The notes under the pieces were generated by a model. That model searched no databases, was not told the origin of the DNA, and saw only the letters and a program-made list of their open reading frames with translations. Shown here piece after piece: positions 51,861 to 61,043 of a stretch of DNA of 64,000 nucleotides. Both the position numbers and the translations under genes were made by a program. Origin of the DNA: Bacillota bacterium. Lineage in GTDB: Bacteria > Bacillota > Clostridia > Christensenellales > Aristaeellaceae. Numbering within the stretch: the stretch's first letter is position 1; each line of letters starts with the position of its first letter. Location: positions 186,001 to 250,000 of the forward strand of contig JAEYOV010000071.1 of assembly GCA_023411395.1 (NCBI GenBank), in the 5' to 3' direction.

Positions 51861-52904
51861 ATGCAGCGCGAGGAAAGCGTGCGCGCCTTGAACTGGTGCG
51901 AAAAGACAATGAGTGTGCTGCGGGAGAAGCAACTGGAGGCGTGTGAAAAGCGCTTGAGCAGCTATCCCAAAACGGGGCTGTTCGATGGCTGCACCCTTTC
52001 CGATATTCAAAATCTGTGGGATATTTCCTATTACGCCATGGAAAACCCCGGCCTGATGCGGCTCCATCAGGTGGAGGAAGTTAAGGATCTGGTGCTGCGC
52101 AGGCTTCCCCAGGAAGTTTTGTTCGTATCCGTACGGGAGCATATGCTTCTGGAGCGGCTGCTGTCATTTGAGGGCGAAACGGAGCTTTTGGACTGGGACG
52201 AGGCCGGCGCGGCGGAAGCGCTGGTGGCAAGGCTTTGGTGCACACTGACTGTTGAAAGCGAGCATATCTATCTGCATCTGCCTCAGGTGCTGCATATTCC
52301 CATGCTGGAGGCCATGAACCGCCCCGAACATGCGGAAACCAGGGAAAAGATATTCCGCTTTGATGCCACCATGCACGGGCTTTTGTATATCGCCGGATTC
52401 CTGCATGCCCAGCAGCCCACGCTGCACTTTCTGCAGGAGGTATGCTTAAAGATGGATGAGGAATCCTACGATTATGCACAGCGGTATCTTCGGGCCACCT
52501 TTGATTATGTGACCGATGTACAGGGGGAGATGATTCTCGTCCATCCTGGCCTTGCGGACCCCGAGCATTTGATGCGCCAGGTGCGCAGCCATGGCATCCT
52601 TTCCCTGGAATTGTCGGAAACGATGATGCTGGGGGGCATGAACGGCATCTTCCCGGAGGAAGTGCCCATCAGCGAGGAGATGTCCGGCGTATTAAAGGGT
52701 GCGCTTCGCCCGGAATACACCCCGGAGGAAGCGGTGGAGGACTTGCGGATGCTGGCCAAGCAGGGTGTTTCCCTGCCGGAGATGGAAAGCGTGCTCTCCT
52801 CCATGCTCTGGGTGCTGCCTACCCCAGCCATGTTTAGTGCCCTTGAGAAGCTTACGGTGCAGACGCCCCGCTGGGCCGGGCTGCAGGCGGCTTTGAAACA
52901 CTGA
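51861..52904 (+). CDS. Protein of unknown function downstream of ilvE
   Basis: 347 residues, acidic, mostly alpha-helical, with no signal peptide or TM helix. It has many leucine- and glutamate-rich segments (LLERLLSFEGETELLDWDE; LEAMNRPEHAETREKIFRF) and no motif I recognise. GGGGAGG precedes ATG 51861 by about 8 bases. The gene lies 25 bases after ilvE, so probably shares its promoter. No catalytic signature could be read; it might be a scaffold or binding protein. Confidence 0.7.
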   Translation: MQREESVRALNWCEKTMSVLREKQLEACEKRLSSYPKTGLFDGCTLSDIQNLWDISYYAMENPGLMRLHQVEEVKDLVLRRLPQEVLFVSVREHMLLERLLSFEGETELLDWDEAGAAEALVARLWCTLTVESEHIYLHLPQVLHIPMLEAMNRPEHAETREKIFRFDATMHGLLYIAGFLHAQQPTLHFLQEVCLKMDEESYDYAQRYLRATFDYVTDVQGEMILVHPGLADPEHLMRQVRSHGILSLELSETMMLGGMNGIFPEEVPISEEMSGVLKGALRPEYTPEEAVEDLRMLAKQGVSLPEMESVLSSMLWVLPTPAMFSALEKLTVQTPRWAGLQAALKH

Positions 52905-53266
52905 TGTGTTTCGAGAAAATGGCTGAGCCATTTTCTCGAGTTTGCACGATTCACTTGTGTGCCTCACACCATCCTACGCTTCGCTTGGCTGGTCTGAGGC
53001 ACACGGCCAGTGAATCGTGTAAGGAAAGCTTGCTCCGCAAGCGCCCCGCTGCCCATCTGGCTCAATCTCCGCGCTGGTTCGCTACCGCTCCCATCGCTCG
53101 TTTCGCCAGCCTCCTCCACCCCGCCCTTATCCGCCACAGGCGGGGGCAGGGTTCCGGAGCCCGGCAAAGCCGGGCGAGACGATTACAATTGAAGGGGCTT
53201 TGCCCCTTCAATGCATCCCCCTCATTATTGTTCCGCATATTGGTCGTTGTGGCACTGGAGGAAAAT
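52905..53266. other. Intergenic region dominated by hairpins
   Basis: 362 bases without a gene. It holds repeat copy B (52911-53042) and two further hairpins: GCCCGGCAAAGCCGGGC near 53160 and GAAGGGGCTTTGCCCCTTC near 53190. A stop-free frame continues through it into the RluA gene, but its composition is that of repeats, not protein. Confidence 0.6.
52911..53042. repeat. Three-hairpin intergenic repeat, copy B
   Basis: Hairpin 1 is TCGAGAAAATGG/CCATTTTCTCGA (52911-52939), then GTTTGC. Hairpin 2 is long (GATTCACT, GTGTGCCTCA / TGAGGCACAC, AGTGAATC, 52948-53016). Hairpin 3 is GCTTGC-TCC-GCAAGC (53028-53042). Compared with copy A, the hairpin 1 stem differs at two pairs and both strands changed together. 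Confidence 0.8.
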
Positions 53267-54136
53267 GTGTCCGTACTGGAAGTTGTCATTCCCGATGATT
53301 TGCCGCCCATGCGGCTGGACAAATACCTGATGCGCGCGCTTCCCGGACTGCCCGCCTGGGCCATCCGGGAAGCTTTTTCCCGCCGGAACGTAAAGATGGA
53401 TGGCCGGCGGGTGAAGGCGGACGCGCGAACGAAGCCTGGCGCGCAGGTTTTGGTATACGGCGTGGGGGAAGACGGCGGATTGATGCTGGATGTGATATAT
53501 GAGGATGAGCATATTCTGCTTATCAACAAGCCGGCGGGTATCAGCGTCCAGGCGGATAGCGGCGGGGGAACCACGATTGAGGGCCTGTCCTTAGGCCATG
53601 TGCGCAAGGAAAATCCCGATGCCCAGCCTCCCCGGGCCTGCCACCGGCTGGACAATCAAACAAGCGGCCTTTTGCTTCTGGCCAAGACAGTGAGGGCTGA
53701 AGAACTCATGACGCGCGCCTTCAAAGAGCGTAGCATGAAGAAAACGTATACCTGCCTGGTGAAGGGCACGCCTGAGCCCGGAGAAGCCACGCTGCATGCT
53801 TATTTGAAAAAGGACATCAAGGCCGCCCATGTGCAAATATTCGGCCATCCCGTTCCCGGCGGGCTGCCCATCACTACAGGTTACCGGGTGATGGAGGCGG
53901 GCAGCATTTGCCGCCTGGAGGTGGATCTGATTACCGGGCGCACCCATCAAATCCGCGCCCACCTTGCGCATGCCGGCCATCCCATCCTGGGGGATGACGC
54001 TTATGGCGACCGGGTGTTCAACCGTGAGCACGGATCGAAAAGATTGATGCTGTGCGCCTCGTCCATTACGCTATCGGGGAAAAGCGGACTTGCCTACCTG
54101 GACGGGCGGACGTTTGCCATCCTGCCGCCATTTTAA
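53267..54136 (+). CDS. RluA-family pseudouridine synthase
   Basis: 289 residues. An N-terminal S4 domain (about 10-65, MRLDKYLMRALPGLPAWAIR) is followed by the catalytic domain, with HRLDNQTSGLLLLAK (the RluA signature with catalytic Asp), LINKPAGISVQAD and TGRTHQIRAHLAH. It isomerises specific uridines in rRNA or tRNA; which site is unknown. The likely start is GTG 53267 with TGGAGG ending 5 bases upstream. The frame is open far upstream but through a repeat-laden stretch, so the long version is not credible. It ends 23 bases before the HAD phosphatase and is probably cotranscribed. Confidence 0.9.
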   Translation: MSVLEVVIPDDLPPMRLDKYLMRALPGLPAWAIREAFSRRNVKMDGRRVKADARTKPGAQVLVYGVGEDGGLMLDVIYEDEHILLINKPAGISVQADSGGGTTIEGLSLGHVRKENPDAQPPRACHRLDNQTSGLLLLAKTVRAEELMTRAFKERSMKKTYTCLVKGTPEPGEATLHAYLKKDIKAAHVQIFGHPVPGGLPITTGYRVMEAGSICRLEVDLITGRTHQIRAHLAHAGHPILGDDAYGDRVFNREHGSKRLMLCASSITLSGKSGLAYLDGRTFAILPPF

Positions 54137-54159
54137 TTTTATTACAAAAGGAGATTGGC

Positions 54160-55005
54160 ATGGAGAAATTACAGGTACGTTTAATCGCCATCGACATGGA
54201 CGGGACTTTGTTGAACGAGGACTGCCAGATACCCGAAGAAAACATATGGGCCATGCGGGATGCGGCGGAGGCGGGTATCCGCCTGGCTATCATCAGTGGG
54301 AGGATACCGGAGGACATAAGCTTCTTTATGTCTGACGCGGGATTTGAAGATTGTTTTGTGGTGGGCTTGAACGGCGGCTATTGCCTGGACAGGCCCCATG
54401 GAGAGGCAATTTTTACGCAATACATGGATGACAGCGATGTGGAAAAGTGCATCGATATCCTGGAGGAGGAGCGTGTGACCTATTCCGCCTTCGGGCGCAG
54501 CCATGTCGCCATCAGCCGGCCCTTTCTGACCGGGGAAGAATTGGACCATTGGGGTACCCATTTGAAGCGCAAGGGCAATCTTTTGTATACCTATGGCATG
54601 GATGGGATCATGCAGCAGCGGGCCATCGGCACCAACAAGATCGTGTACATCGACCGGGAGGACCCAAAGCGGCTTTTGCGTATCCGGGAGAAAGTCGAAA
54701 AAATCTCCGGCGTTGAAGTCACCAGCTCCTGGATCAACAACATTGAGATCATGCCGCGCGGCGTTCACAAGGGGGCTGCTCTAGCAATGCTTTCCCAAAG
54801 GCTGCATATCGAACTTGCCCAGGTGATGGCGATAGGCGACAACGACAACGACATCCCCATGCTGACCTTGGCCGGCTACGGCGTGGCCATGGGCAACGCG
54901 CTGGAAGGCGCAAAGGCCGCGGCGGAGTTTGAGACCTGCGACAATGAAAACGCCGGGGTGGCCAAGGCCATCCGGCGGTTCGCGCTGTCTATGGATAAAG
55001 CATGA
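54160..55005 (+). CDS. Cof-type HAD-superfamily phosphatase
   Basis: 281 residues, class IIB HAD. Motif I is DMDGTLL (about 11-17), motif II IISGR, motif III Lys near HKGAAL, motif IV GDNDNDIPML. Such enzymes dephosphorylate sugar phosphates, nucleotides, or PLP/FMN, often broadly. AAAGGAG lies 6 bases before ATG 54160. It follows the RluA gene and is probably cotranscribed. Confidence 0.92.
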   Translation: MEKLQVRLIAIDMDGTLLNEDCQIPEENIWAMRDAAEAGIRLAIISGRIPEDISFFMSDAGFEDCFVVGLNGGYCLDRPHGEAIFTQYMDDSDVEKCIDILEEERVTYSAFGRSHVAISRPFLTGEELDHWGTHLKRKGNLLYTYGMDGIMQQRAIGTNKIVYIDREDPKRLLRIREKVEKISGVEVTSSWINNIEIMPRGVHKGAALAMLSQRLHIELAQVMAIGDNDNDIPMLTLAGYGVAMGNALEGAKAAAEFETCDNENAGVAKAIRRFALSMDKA

Positions 55006-55046
55006 TAGCTTGGAGAACAAATATGCTGGTTTGAGTATCCTGAATG

Positions 55047-55589
55047 TTATAACCTAAGTGTTTTATTTAACTTTTTCTTGTATTGGGAAAAGAGGATTGC
55101 CCCTGCCGCCATCGATACAACTCCCATGAATATAATATAGTTCGGCTGATATCCCAGTTGCTCTATGTCAGCTTTGTATTGGGCAATGGAAAGAAGCGGA
55201 CTGAAAATAATCCAGATATATACAAAGGTGGACCAAACGGCGGAATGGTGGTACCGCTTCGCAGTTAAGCATATCCAAAGCAGTATGGACAGAAAATACA
55301 CCGCTAGCCTTACCGTAAACTCTACATTTATTATTTCAAGCGCATGCGCAAAGATAAAGGATGCGGATTTGCTTTGGATGAAAGCGTAAAGAAGCGTTGT
55401 GATCAAAAAGTTTACGCCAATTCTTGCTATATTCATAATTAAAAGCGCCCAGAACCAATGCATGCCAGCCTTTTTGGGCGGGACGGCAAAAAGGATATTC
55501 GGTTCTGCCTGATGAAAAACCTCACCGCATTCCATGCAGAGGTTTGCTGTTGGCGGATTGTCTTTTCCGCAATTCGGACATGCTTTCAT
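55047..55589 (-). CDS. Zinc-ribbon membrane protein
   Basis: A 180-residue protein. The N-terminus is a zinc ribbon (MKACPNCGKDNPPTANLCMECG, CxxC...CxxC at about 4-22) followed by about four TM helices from residue 45 on. The fold is typical of 'zinc_ribbon plus membrane' proteins of Clostridia whose role is unknown. ATG 55589 follows GGAGGT by 8 bases; an in-frame extension of 6 codons lies within the ribosome site. It has a candidate promoter (55630-55657). Confidence 0.75.
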   Translation of the reverse strand: MKACPNCGKDNPPTANLCMECGEVFHQAEPNILFAVPPKKAGMHWFWALLIMNIARIGVNFLITTLLYAFIQSKSASFIFAHALEIINVEFTVRLAVYFLSILLWICLTAKRYHHSAVWSTFVYIWIIFSPLLSIAQYKADIEQLGYQPNYIIFMGVVSMAAGAILFSQYKKKLNKTLRL

Positions 55590-55629
55590 TTCTCTGTACC
55601 TCCGCATAAAAAGCGAACATTTTTTCTCT

Positions 55630-55657
55630 ATTAAATTATGCCGGATGAAATTGTCAA
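55630..55657 (-). promoter_or_regulatory. Candidate promoter of the zinc-ribbon membrane gene
   Basis: On the minus strand TTGACA (55657-55652), 16 bases, TTTAAT (55635-55630). Confidence 0.5.
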
Positions 55658-55731
55658 GAGATGTAAATTTTTTTGCTCGCCAGATGGCATTTTTGCGTTT
55701 TATTTTCGGACAGGAATTTGATGAACAGGTA

Positions 55732-55760
55732 TTGAATATATATTTAAAAAGATGTATAAT
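55732..55760 (+). promoter_or_regulatory. Promoter of the carA-carB operon
   Basis: TTGAAT (55732-55737), 17 bases, TATAAT (55755-55760). The leader to carA is about 35 bases, too short for a PyrR-type attenuator. Confidence 0.75.
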
Positions 55761-55802
55761 AATTCAAATCCCCAAACAGGGCGGGCAAAGGTGGGAGCAT
55801 TG

Positions 55803-56894
55803 ATGCAAAAAGGTTACCTGCTGCTGGAAAACGGGCAGTTATACGAAGGCAAAATCTTCGGCGCGATACGGGAAGCGTCGGGGGAGCTTGTGTTTACCAC
55901 GAATATGACGGGCTACCTGGAGACCCTGACAGACCCAAGCTATTACGGCCAGATGGTTGTTCAAACCTTTCCCATGATCGGGAATTATGGGGTGATCCCA
56001 GAGGATTTTGAAAGCAAGGCTCCCCGGCTGTCCGCCTATATCGTGCGGGGATGGTGCGAGGCTCCCAGCAACTTCCGCTGCCAGGGCACGCTGGATGCGC
56101 TATTGAAGAAAGCAAATATTCCCGGCCTGTATGATCTGGATACCAGGGCGCTGACGAAGGTTATCCGCCAAAAGGGCGTGATGAACGCTATGCTTTTGCA
56201 TGAAAATCCGTCAGACATCGAAACTCTGACACAATCCATGAAAGCCTGGCCTTCTCCCAAGGTGGAGGATGTGACCTGTGTGTCGGTGGAAAGGGAAGTG
56301 CCGGAGGAAATAAAATTCCGTGTGGTGTTGATGGATTTCGGGGCCAAGGGGAGCATTTGCAAAAATCTTGTCCATCGCGGCTGCGAGGTGGTCACGGTGC
56401 CCTCCTACGCCACGGCGGAAGAGGTCCTGGCTTATAAGCCCGACGGGGTGATGCTCTCCAACGGCCCGGGCGACCCAGCGGACAACGTGAACATCATCGC
56501 TGAGCTGCATAAACTGTGTCAAAGCAATGTGCCCATCTTCGGTATCTGCCTGGGGCACCAGTTGCTGGCCCTGGCCAGGGGCGGGATGACGGAAAAGCTG
56601 AAATACGGACATCGGGGCGGCAACCAGCCGGTGAAAGACCTGGCAACAGGGCAGATGTACATGTCCAGCCAGAATCATGGCTATGCCGTATCCGTGAACC
56701 ATTTACCCCAGGGCAGCCGCTTGCGTTTTGAAAACGGCAACGACTATACCTGCGAAGGCATCGACTATTTGGACATCCCGGCCTTTTCGGTGCAGTTCCA
56801 CCCGGAGGCTGCCTGCGGCCCGCTGGATACCCGTTTTTTGTTCGACCGCTTTCTTGCGCTGATGGGAGGGAATCAAAATGCCGCTCAATCCTGA
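55803..56894 (+). CDS. carA: Carbamoyl-phosphate synthase small subunit
   Basis: A 363-residue glutamine amidotransferase subunit. The N-terminal domain (about 1-145) has TTNMTGYLETLTDPSYYGQ. The class I glutaminase domain (about 170-355) has LSNGPGDPADN, GICLGHQLL (nucleophile Cys), YMSSQNHGYAV and FHPEA (His, Glu). It supplies ammonia to CarB for carbamoyl phosphate used in pyrimidine and arginine synthesis. GGGAG is 5 bases before ATG 55803. It overlaps the carB start by 17 bases, a sign of coupled translation. Confidence 0.97.
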   Translation: MQKGYLLLENGQLYEGKIFGAIREASGELVFTTNMTGYLETLTDPSYYGQMVVQTFPMIGNYGVIPEDFESKAPRLSAYIVRGWCEAPSNFRCQGTLDALLKKANIPGLYDLDTRALTKVIRQKGVMNAMLLHENPSDIETLTQSMKAWPSPKVEDVTCVSVEREVPEEIKFRVVLMDFGAKGSICKNLVHRGCEVVTVPSYATAEEVLAYKPDGVMLSNGPGDPADNVNIIAELHKLCQSNVPIFGICLGHQLLALARGGMTEKLKYGHRGGNQPVKDLATGQMYMSSQNHGYAVSVNHLPQGSRLRFENGNDYTCEGIDYLDIPAFSVQFHPEAACGPLDTRFLFDRFLALMGGNQNAAQS

Positions 56895-59800
56895 TATCCG
56901 GCGGGTGCTGATCATCGGCTCCGGCCCCATCGTCATCGGGCAGGCGGCGGAATTCGACTACGCCGGCTCCCAGGCCTGCCGGGCGCTGAAGGAAGCGGGA
57001 CTCGAAGTGATTCTCATCAACCCCAATCCTGCCACCATCATGACCGATCGGGCCATGGCCACCAAGGTATATATCGAGCCGCTCACGCTGGAAACCATCC
57101 GCCGCATCATCGTGAAGGAAAAACCCGACAGTCTGCTTTCCACCCTGGGCGGGCAAAGCGGCCTAACGCTGTCCATGCAATTGGACAAGGAGGGCTTTCT
57201 TGCCGCCCACGGAGTGAAGCTTCTGGGCGCCTGCCGGGATACCATCGAGAAGGCGGAGGACAGGCAGCAGTTTAAGGATACCATGCAACTGATCGGCCAG
57301 CCCGTGATCCCCTCCAAGGTTGTGACGAAGGTGGAGACGGCGCTGGAATTTGCCGCGGAGACCGGCTATCCCGTTATCATACGCCCGGCGTATACCCTGG
57401 GCGGCAGCGGCGGCGGCATCGCGGCTGATGAAAAGGAGCTTGCGGAAACTGCCGGGAACGGCCTTCGCATGTCTCCCATCGGGCAGATATTGGTGGAAAA
57501 GTGCATTTCCGGCTGGAAGGAAATCGAGTTTGAGGTCATGCGGGACGCCGCCGGCAACGTGGTATCGGTGTGCAGTATGGAAAATTTCGATCCCGTGGGC
57601 ATACACACGGGGGACAGCATTGTGGCGGCTCCTGCCTTGACGCTGGCCGACAAGGAATTTCAAATGCTGCGCCGGGCGGCGCTGGATATTATTGATACAT
57701 TGAAGGTGGAGGGCGGCTGCAATGTGCAGTTTGCGCTGCACCCTAATAGCTTTGAGTATGCCGTGATCGAGGTCAATCCCCGCGTTTCCCGCTCCTCCGC
57801 GCTGGCCTCCAAGGCCACGGGATATCCCATTGCCAAGGTTTCGGCGCAAATCGCCATCGGCTACACGCTGGATGAAATCAAAAATGCCGTTACAGGCAAA
57901 ACCTGCGCCTGTTTTGAGCCAGCGCTGGATTATGTGGTGGTGAAGCTGCCCAAATGGCCCTTTGACAAGTTCGTGTACGGACGGCGCACCCTGGGTACCC
58001 AGATGAAGGCCACCGGAGAAGTGATGGCCATCGGTACATGCTTTGAACAGGCGCTGATGAAAGCGGTTCGCGGCGCGGAAATCGCCCAGGACACGCTGCG
58101 CATGAAAAAGCTGAAGCGCCTTTCCATACAGGAATTGCTGGCTTTTATCGGCGGCACCACCGACGAGCGGCTGTTTGCTTTGTATGAGGCTATGGACAGG
58201 GGAATTTTCCTGGAAGAGTTGAACCGGCTCACGAAAATCGACCTGTTTTTCCTGCAAAAGGTCAAAAACCTGCTGGATATGGAAAAGCTGCTGTTGCAGG
58301 GAAACCTCACAGAGGAAACCTACCTGCGAGCCAAAAAGTACGGCTATCCGGACGCGGCCATCCGGCGCATCAGCGGGTGTGAAATTGCAAATCCCCGCTA
58401 TCCCGTATACAAGATGGTGGATACCTGCGCCGCGGAGTTCGAGGCACAGACGCCCTACTTTTACGCCACCTGCGACGACCAGAACGAGGCGGAGGAATTC
58501 ATTGCCCAAAAGGGAGGAAGGAAGCCCTGTGTGGCGGTTTTGGGCTCCGGACCCATCCGCATCGGCCAGGGCATCGAGTTTGACTATGCCTCCGTCCATT
58601 GCGTATGGACTTTGAAGCAGTACGGCTATGACGTGGTGATGATCAATAACAACCCGGAAACCGTGTCTACGGACTTTGATACCGCCGACAGGCTGTACTT
58701 TGAGCCCCTGACTCCTGAGGACGTGATGGGTGTTTTGCATACCGAAAAGCCCCTGGGGGTGGTAGTGGCTTTCGGCGGACAGACGGCCATAAGGCTTACG
58801 AATTTCCTTCATAAGGCGGGCATTCCTATTCTTGGCACAAGCGCGGACAGCATCGACGCGGCGGAGGACCGTAAACGCTTTGATGAAATTCTCGAACGGG
58901 TGCACATCCGGCGTCCCGCGGGCTGCACCGTGCGCACGCTGGAGGATGCGGTTGCTGCTGCGGAACAGTTGGGCTATCCTGTATTATTGCGCCCCTCCTA
59001 CGTGCTGGGCGGCCAGAACATGATCATTGCCTTTACCGGAGACGATATACGGGAATACATGCAAATCATACTTGCCCAGGGCATCGAAAACCCTATCCTT
59101 ATCGATCAGTACTTGCTGGGCGTGGAGGTGGAGGTGGACGCCATCTGCGACGGGGCGGATGTGCTGATCCCCGGCATCATGGAGCATATCGAGCGCGCGG
59201 GCGTGCATTCAGGTGACTCTATTGCGGTCTATCCCGCGTGGAATCTGAACGGCGCGCTGATCCAGCGGATTCTGGAGGCCACACGCGCGCTGGCTGTGGA
59301 AATGAACACCGTGGGGCTCATCAACATCCAGTACGTGATCCACCACAACCAGCTTTACGTGATCGAGGCCAACCCCAGGGCTTCCCGCACGGTGCCCTAT
59401 ATTAGCAAGGTGACGGGCCTGCCTGTGGTGGACCTGGCGGTGCGCTGCATGCTGGGGGAGAAGCTGTCCGATATGGGCTACGGTACAGGGCTTTTCCGCC
59501 AGGCGCCTTATTACGCGGTGAAAGTCCCCACCTTCTCCTTTGAAAAGCTGGCAGACGTGGATACGCACCTGGGGCCGGAAATGAAATCCACCGGAGAGGT
59601 GCTGGGGGTGGGCCGCACGCTGGAGGAGGCGCTGTTCAAGGGCCTGATCGGGGCAGGCTACAAGATGCGCAAAACGGGCGGCCTGTTGGTTTCGGTGCGG
59701 GATAACGACAAGCGGGAGGCGGCGGAGACGGCGCGCAAGTTTGCTGCCCTGGGCTTTTCCCTGTACGCCACCCCCGGAACCTGTAAGGTTTTATTGGAGG

Positions 59801-60900
59801 CCGGGCTGAAGGCAACGGAAGTGGACCGGGAGGATACCGCCGCTTTATTGGAGCAGGGATATGTGCACATCGTGATCTCCACCTCCAGCAAGGGGCGGTT
59901 CCCGACCAAAAACAGCGTAAAGCTCCGGCGCAAGGCGGTGGAGCGGGCCATTCCCGTCTTCACCAGCATGGATACCGCCAACGCGCTTTGTAATTCTTTG
60001 GCCTCCCGTTACTCCCAGGAGAGTATGGAACTGGTGGACATGAACCACATGCGCAAAACGCGGGAGAAGCTGCATTTTATCAAAATGCGTGCCACGGGCA
60101 ACGATTACATTTATTTTGACTGCTTTGAACAGGAGATTTTGAGTCCTGAGTCTTTGAGCGTGCGTGTATCCAGCCGGCGCAAGGGCATTGGCGGCGACGG
60201 CATTGTACTGATCCTGCCCTCAGAAAAAGCGGACGCGAAGATGCGCATGTTCAACGCCGACGGCAGCGAAGGGCAGGTAGCCGGCAATGCCATGCGCTGC
60301 GTGGGGAAATACCTGTACGAATCCGGCCTTGTGCGTAAGGAGTTTATCACGCTGGAAACGGGCGGCGGGATGAAGTCATTGCAACTATACATTCGGGAGG
60401 ATACGGTGTACTCCGCCTGCGTCAAGATGGGCCAGCCGGATTTTACGCCCTGGCGGGTACCGGTCATGCTGGAAGGCGAGGTCATCCGCCGCAAGGTGCA
60501 ATTGGCGGGCGGAGAGTGGGAAATCACGTGCCTTTCCATGGGCAACCCCCACTGCGTGATCTTTGTGCCTGACGTGGATCAAATCGATATCGAGACAATC
60601 GGCCCCGACATGGAGTATGATCCCCTGTTTCCCCAGCGTGCCAACATTTCCTTTGCCCAATTGATCGACCGCAACACCCTGAAAATGCGGGTGTGGGAGC
60701 GTGGCATCGGCGAAACATGGGCCTGCGGCACGGGCGCCTGCGCCGTTGCCGCCGCGGCGGTGCGCTGCGGCCTTTGTGACAGGGATACGGATATCTCCCT
60801 GCGCCTGATCGGCGGGGAACTGGTGATCCGCTATGATGACGAGGGCATCTGGATGACAGGGGACGCGCAAAAGGACTTTGAGGGGGATATTGAGATTTAG
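56878..60900 (+). CDS. carB: CarB-DapF-like fusion: carbamoyl-phosphate synthase large subunit with C-terminal diaminopimelate epimerase-like domain
   Basis: 1340 residues, against about 1070 for CarB. Residues 1-400 are the carboxyphosphate half (GSGPIVIGQAAEFDYAG; GGSGGGIA; EVNPRVSRSSALASKATGYP); about 550-935 the carbamoyl-phosphate half (GSGPIRIGQGIEFDYAS; EANPRASRTVPYISK); about 935-1050 the MGS-like allosteric domain. A 13-residue linker leads into residues 1064-1340, a full-length DapF fold: MRATGNDYIYFD, RRKGIGGDGIV, FNADGSEG, ETGGG, SMGNPHCVIFV, GETWACGTGACA. Family DapF uses two active-site cysteines. The second is present (WACGTG) but the first, in M/V-C-G-N, is Ala here (EGQVAGNAMRC). 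The frame is continuous and I see no ribosome site that would start a separate dapF. The carbamoyl-phosphate activity looks intact; whether the second domain epimerises anything is doubtful. Confidence 0.95.
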   Translation: MPLNPDIRRVLIIGSGPIVIGQAAEFDYAGSQACRALKEAGLEVILINPNPATIMTDRAMATKVYIEPLTLETIRRIIVKEKPDSLLSTLGGQSGLTLSMQLDKEGFLAAHGVKLLGACRDTIEKAEDRQQFKDTMQLIGQPVIPSKVVTKVETALEFAAETGYPVIIRPAYTLGGSGGGIAADEKELAETAGNGLRMSPIGQILVEKCISGWKEIEFEVMRDAAGNVVSVCSMENFDPVGIHTGDSIVAAPALTLADKEFQMLRRAALDIIDTLKVEGGCNVQFALHPNSFEYAVIEVNPRVSRSSALASKATGYPIAKVSAQIAIGYTLDEIKNAVTGKTCACFEPALDYVVVKLPKWPFDKFVYGRRTLGTQMKATGEVMAIGTCFEQALMKAVRGAEIAQDTLRMKKLKRLSIQELLAFIGGTTDERLFALYEAMDRGIFLEELNRLTKIDLFFLQKVKNLLDMEKLLLQGNLTEETYLRAKKYGYPDAAIRRISGCEIANPRYPVYKMVDTCAAEFEAQTPYFYATCDDQNEAEEFIAQKGGRKPCVAVLGSGPIRIGQGIEFDYASVHCVWTLKQYGYDVVMINNNPETVSTDFDTADRLYFEPLTPEDVMGVLHTEKPLGVVVAFGGQTAIRLTNFLHKAGIPILGTSADSIDAAEDRKRFDEILERVHIRRPAGCTVRTLEDAVAAAEQLGYPVLLRPSYVLGGQNMIIAFTGDDIREYMQIILAQGIENPILIDQYLLGVEVEVDAICDGADVLIPGIMEHIERAGVHSGDSIAVYPAWNLNGALIQRILEATRALAVEMNTVGLINIQYVIHHNQLYVIEANPRASRTVPYISKVTGLPVVDLAVRCMLGEKLSDMGYGTGLFRQAPYYAVKVPTFSFEKLADVDTHLGPEMKSTGEVLGVGRTLEEALFKGLIGAGYKMRKTGGLLVSVRDNDKREAAETARKFAALGFSLYATPGTCKVLLEAGLKATEVDREDTAALLEQGYVHIVISTSSKGRFPTKNSVKLRRKAVERAIPVFTSMDTANALCNSLASRYSQESMELVDMNHMRKTREKLHFIKMRATGNDYIYFDCFEQEILSPESLSVRVSSRRKGIGGDGIVLILPSEKADAKMRMFNADGSEGQVAGNAMRCVGKYLYESGLVRKEFITLETGGGMKSLQLYIREDTVYSACVKMGQPDFTPWRVPVMLEGEVIRRKVQLAGGEWEITCLSMGNPHCVIFVPDVDQIDIETIGPDMEYDPLFPQRANISFAQLIDRNTLKMRVWERGIGETWACGTGACAVAAAAVRCGLCDRDTDISLRLIGGELVIRYDDEGIWMTGDAQKDFEGDIEI

Positions 60901-61011
60901 ACTGTCCTTCCGATTTGTTTGGGTACAAATATAGTGGCTTCGTGCCCGAGGGCAATCGGAAGTTGATACGAGTCATTAACAGGTTTTGAACTGGCATGAA
61001 TGCATAAAGAA

Positions 61012-61043
61012 AGCGCCGCCTTCGTATGTTGGAAGACGGCGCT
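61012..61043. terminator. Hairpin, likely terminator (mainly for the yigZ-tyrS operon)
   Basis: AGCGCCGCCTTC / loop / GGAAGACGGCGCT. On the minus strand it is followed by TTTCTTTAT, on the plus strand by a weaker GCACTTTCT, so it mainly ends the minus-strand operon. The 60901-61115 gap holds no gene. Confidence 0.65.

Noticed and set aside
52905..53266. A long N-terminal extension of the RluA protein
   Set aside because: The frame passes through the hairpin repeat, which gives it Ser/Ala/Pro/Arg-rich low-complexity sequence; GTG 53267 has a ribosome site and starts the S4 domain properly.
57163..58905. A 580-codon minus-strand frame inside carB
   Set aside because: Antisense shadow of a high-GC coding strand; rich in His/Arg/Gly, no motifs, and carB is certain.
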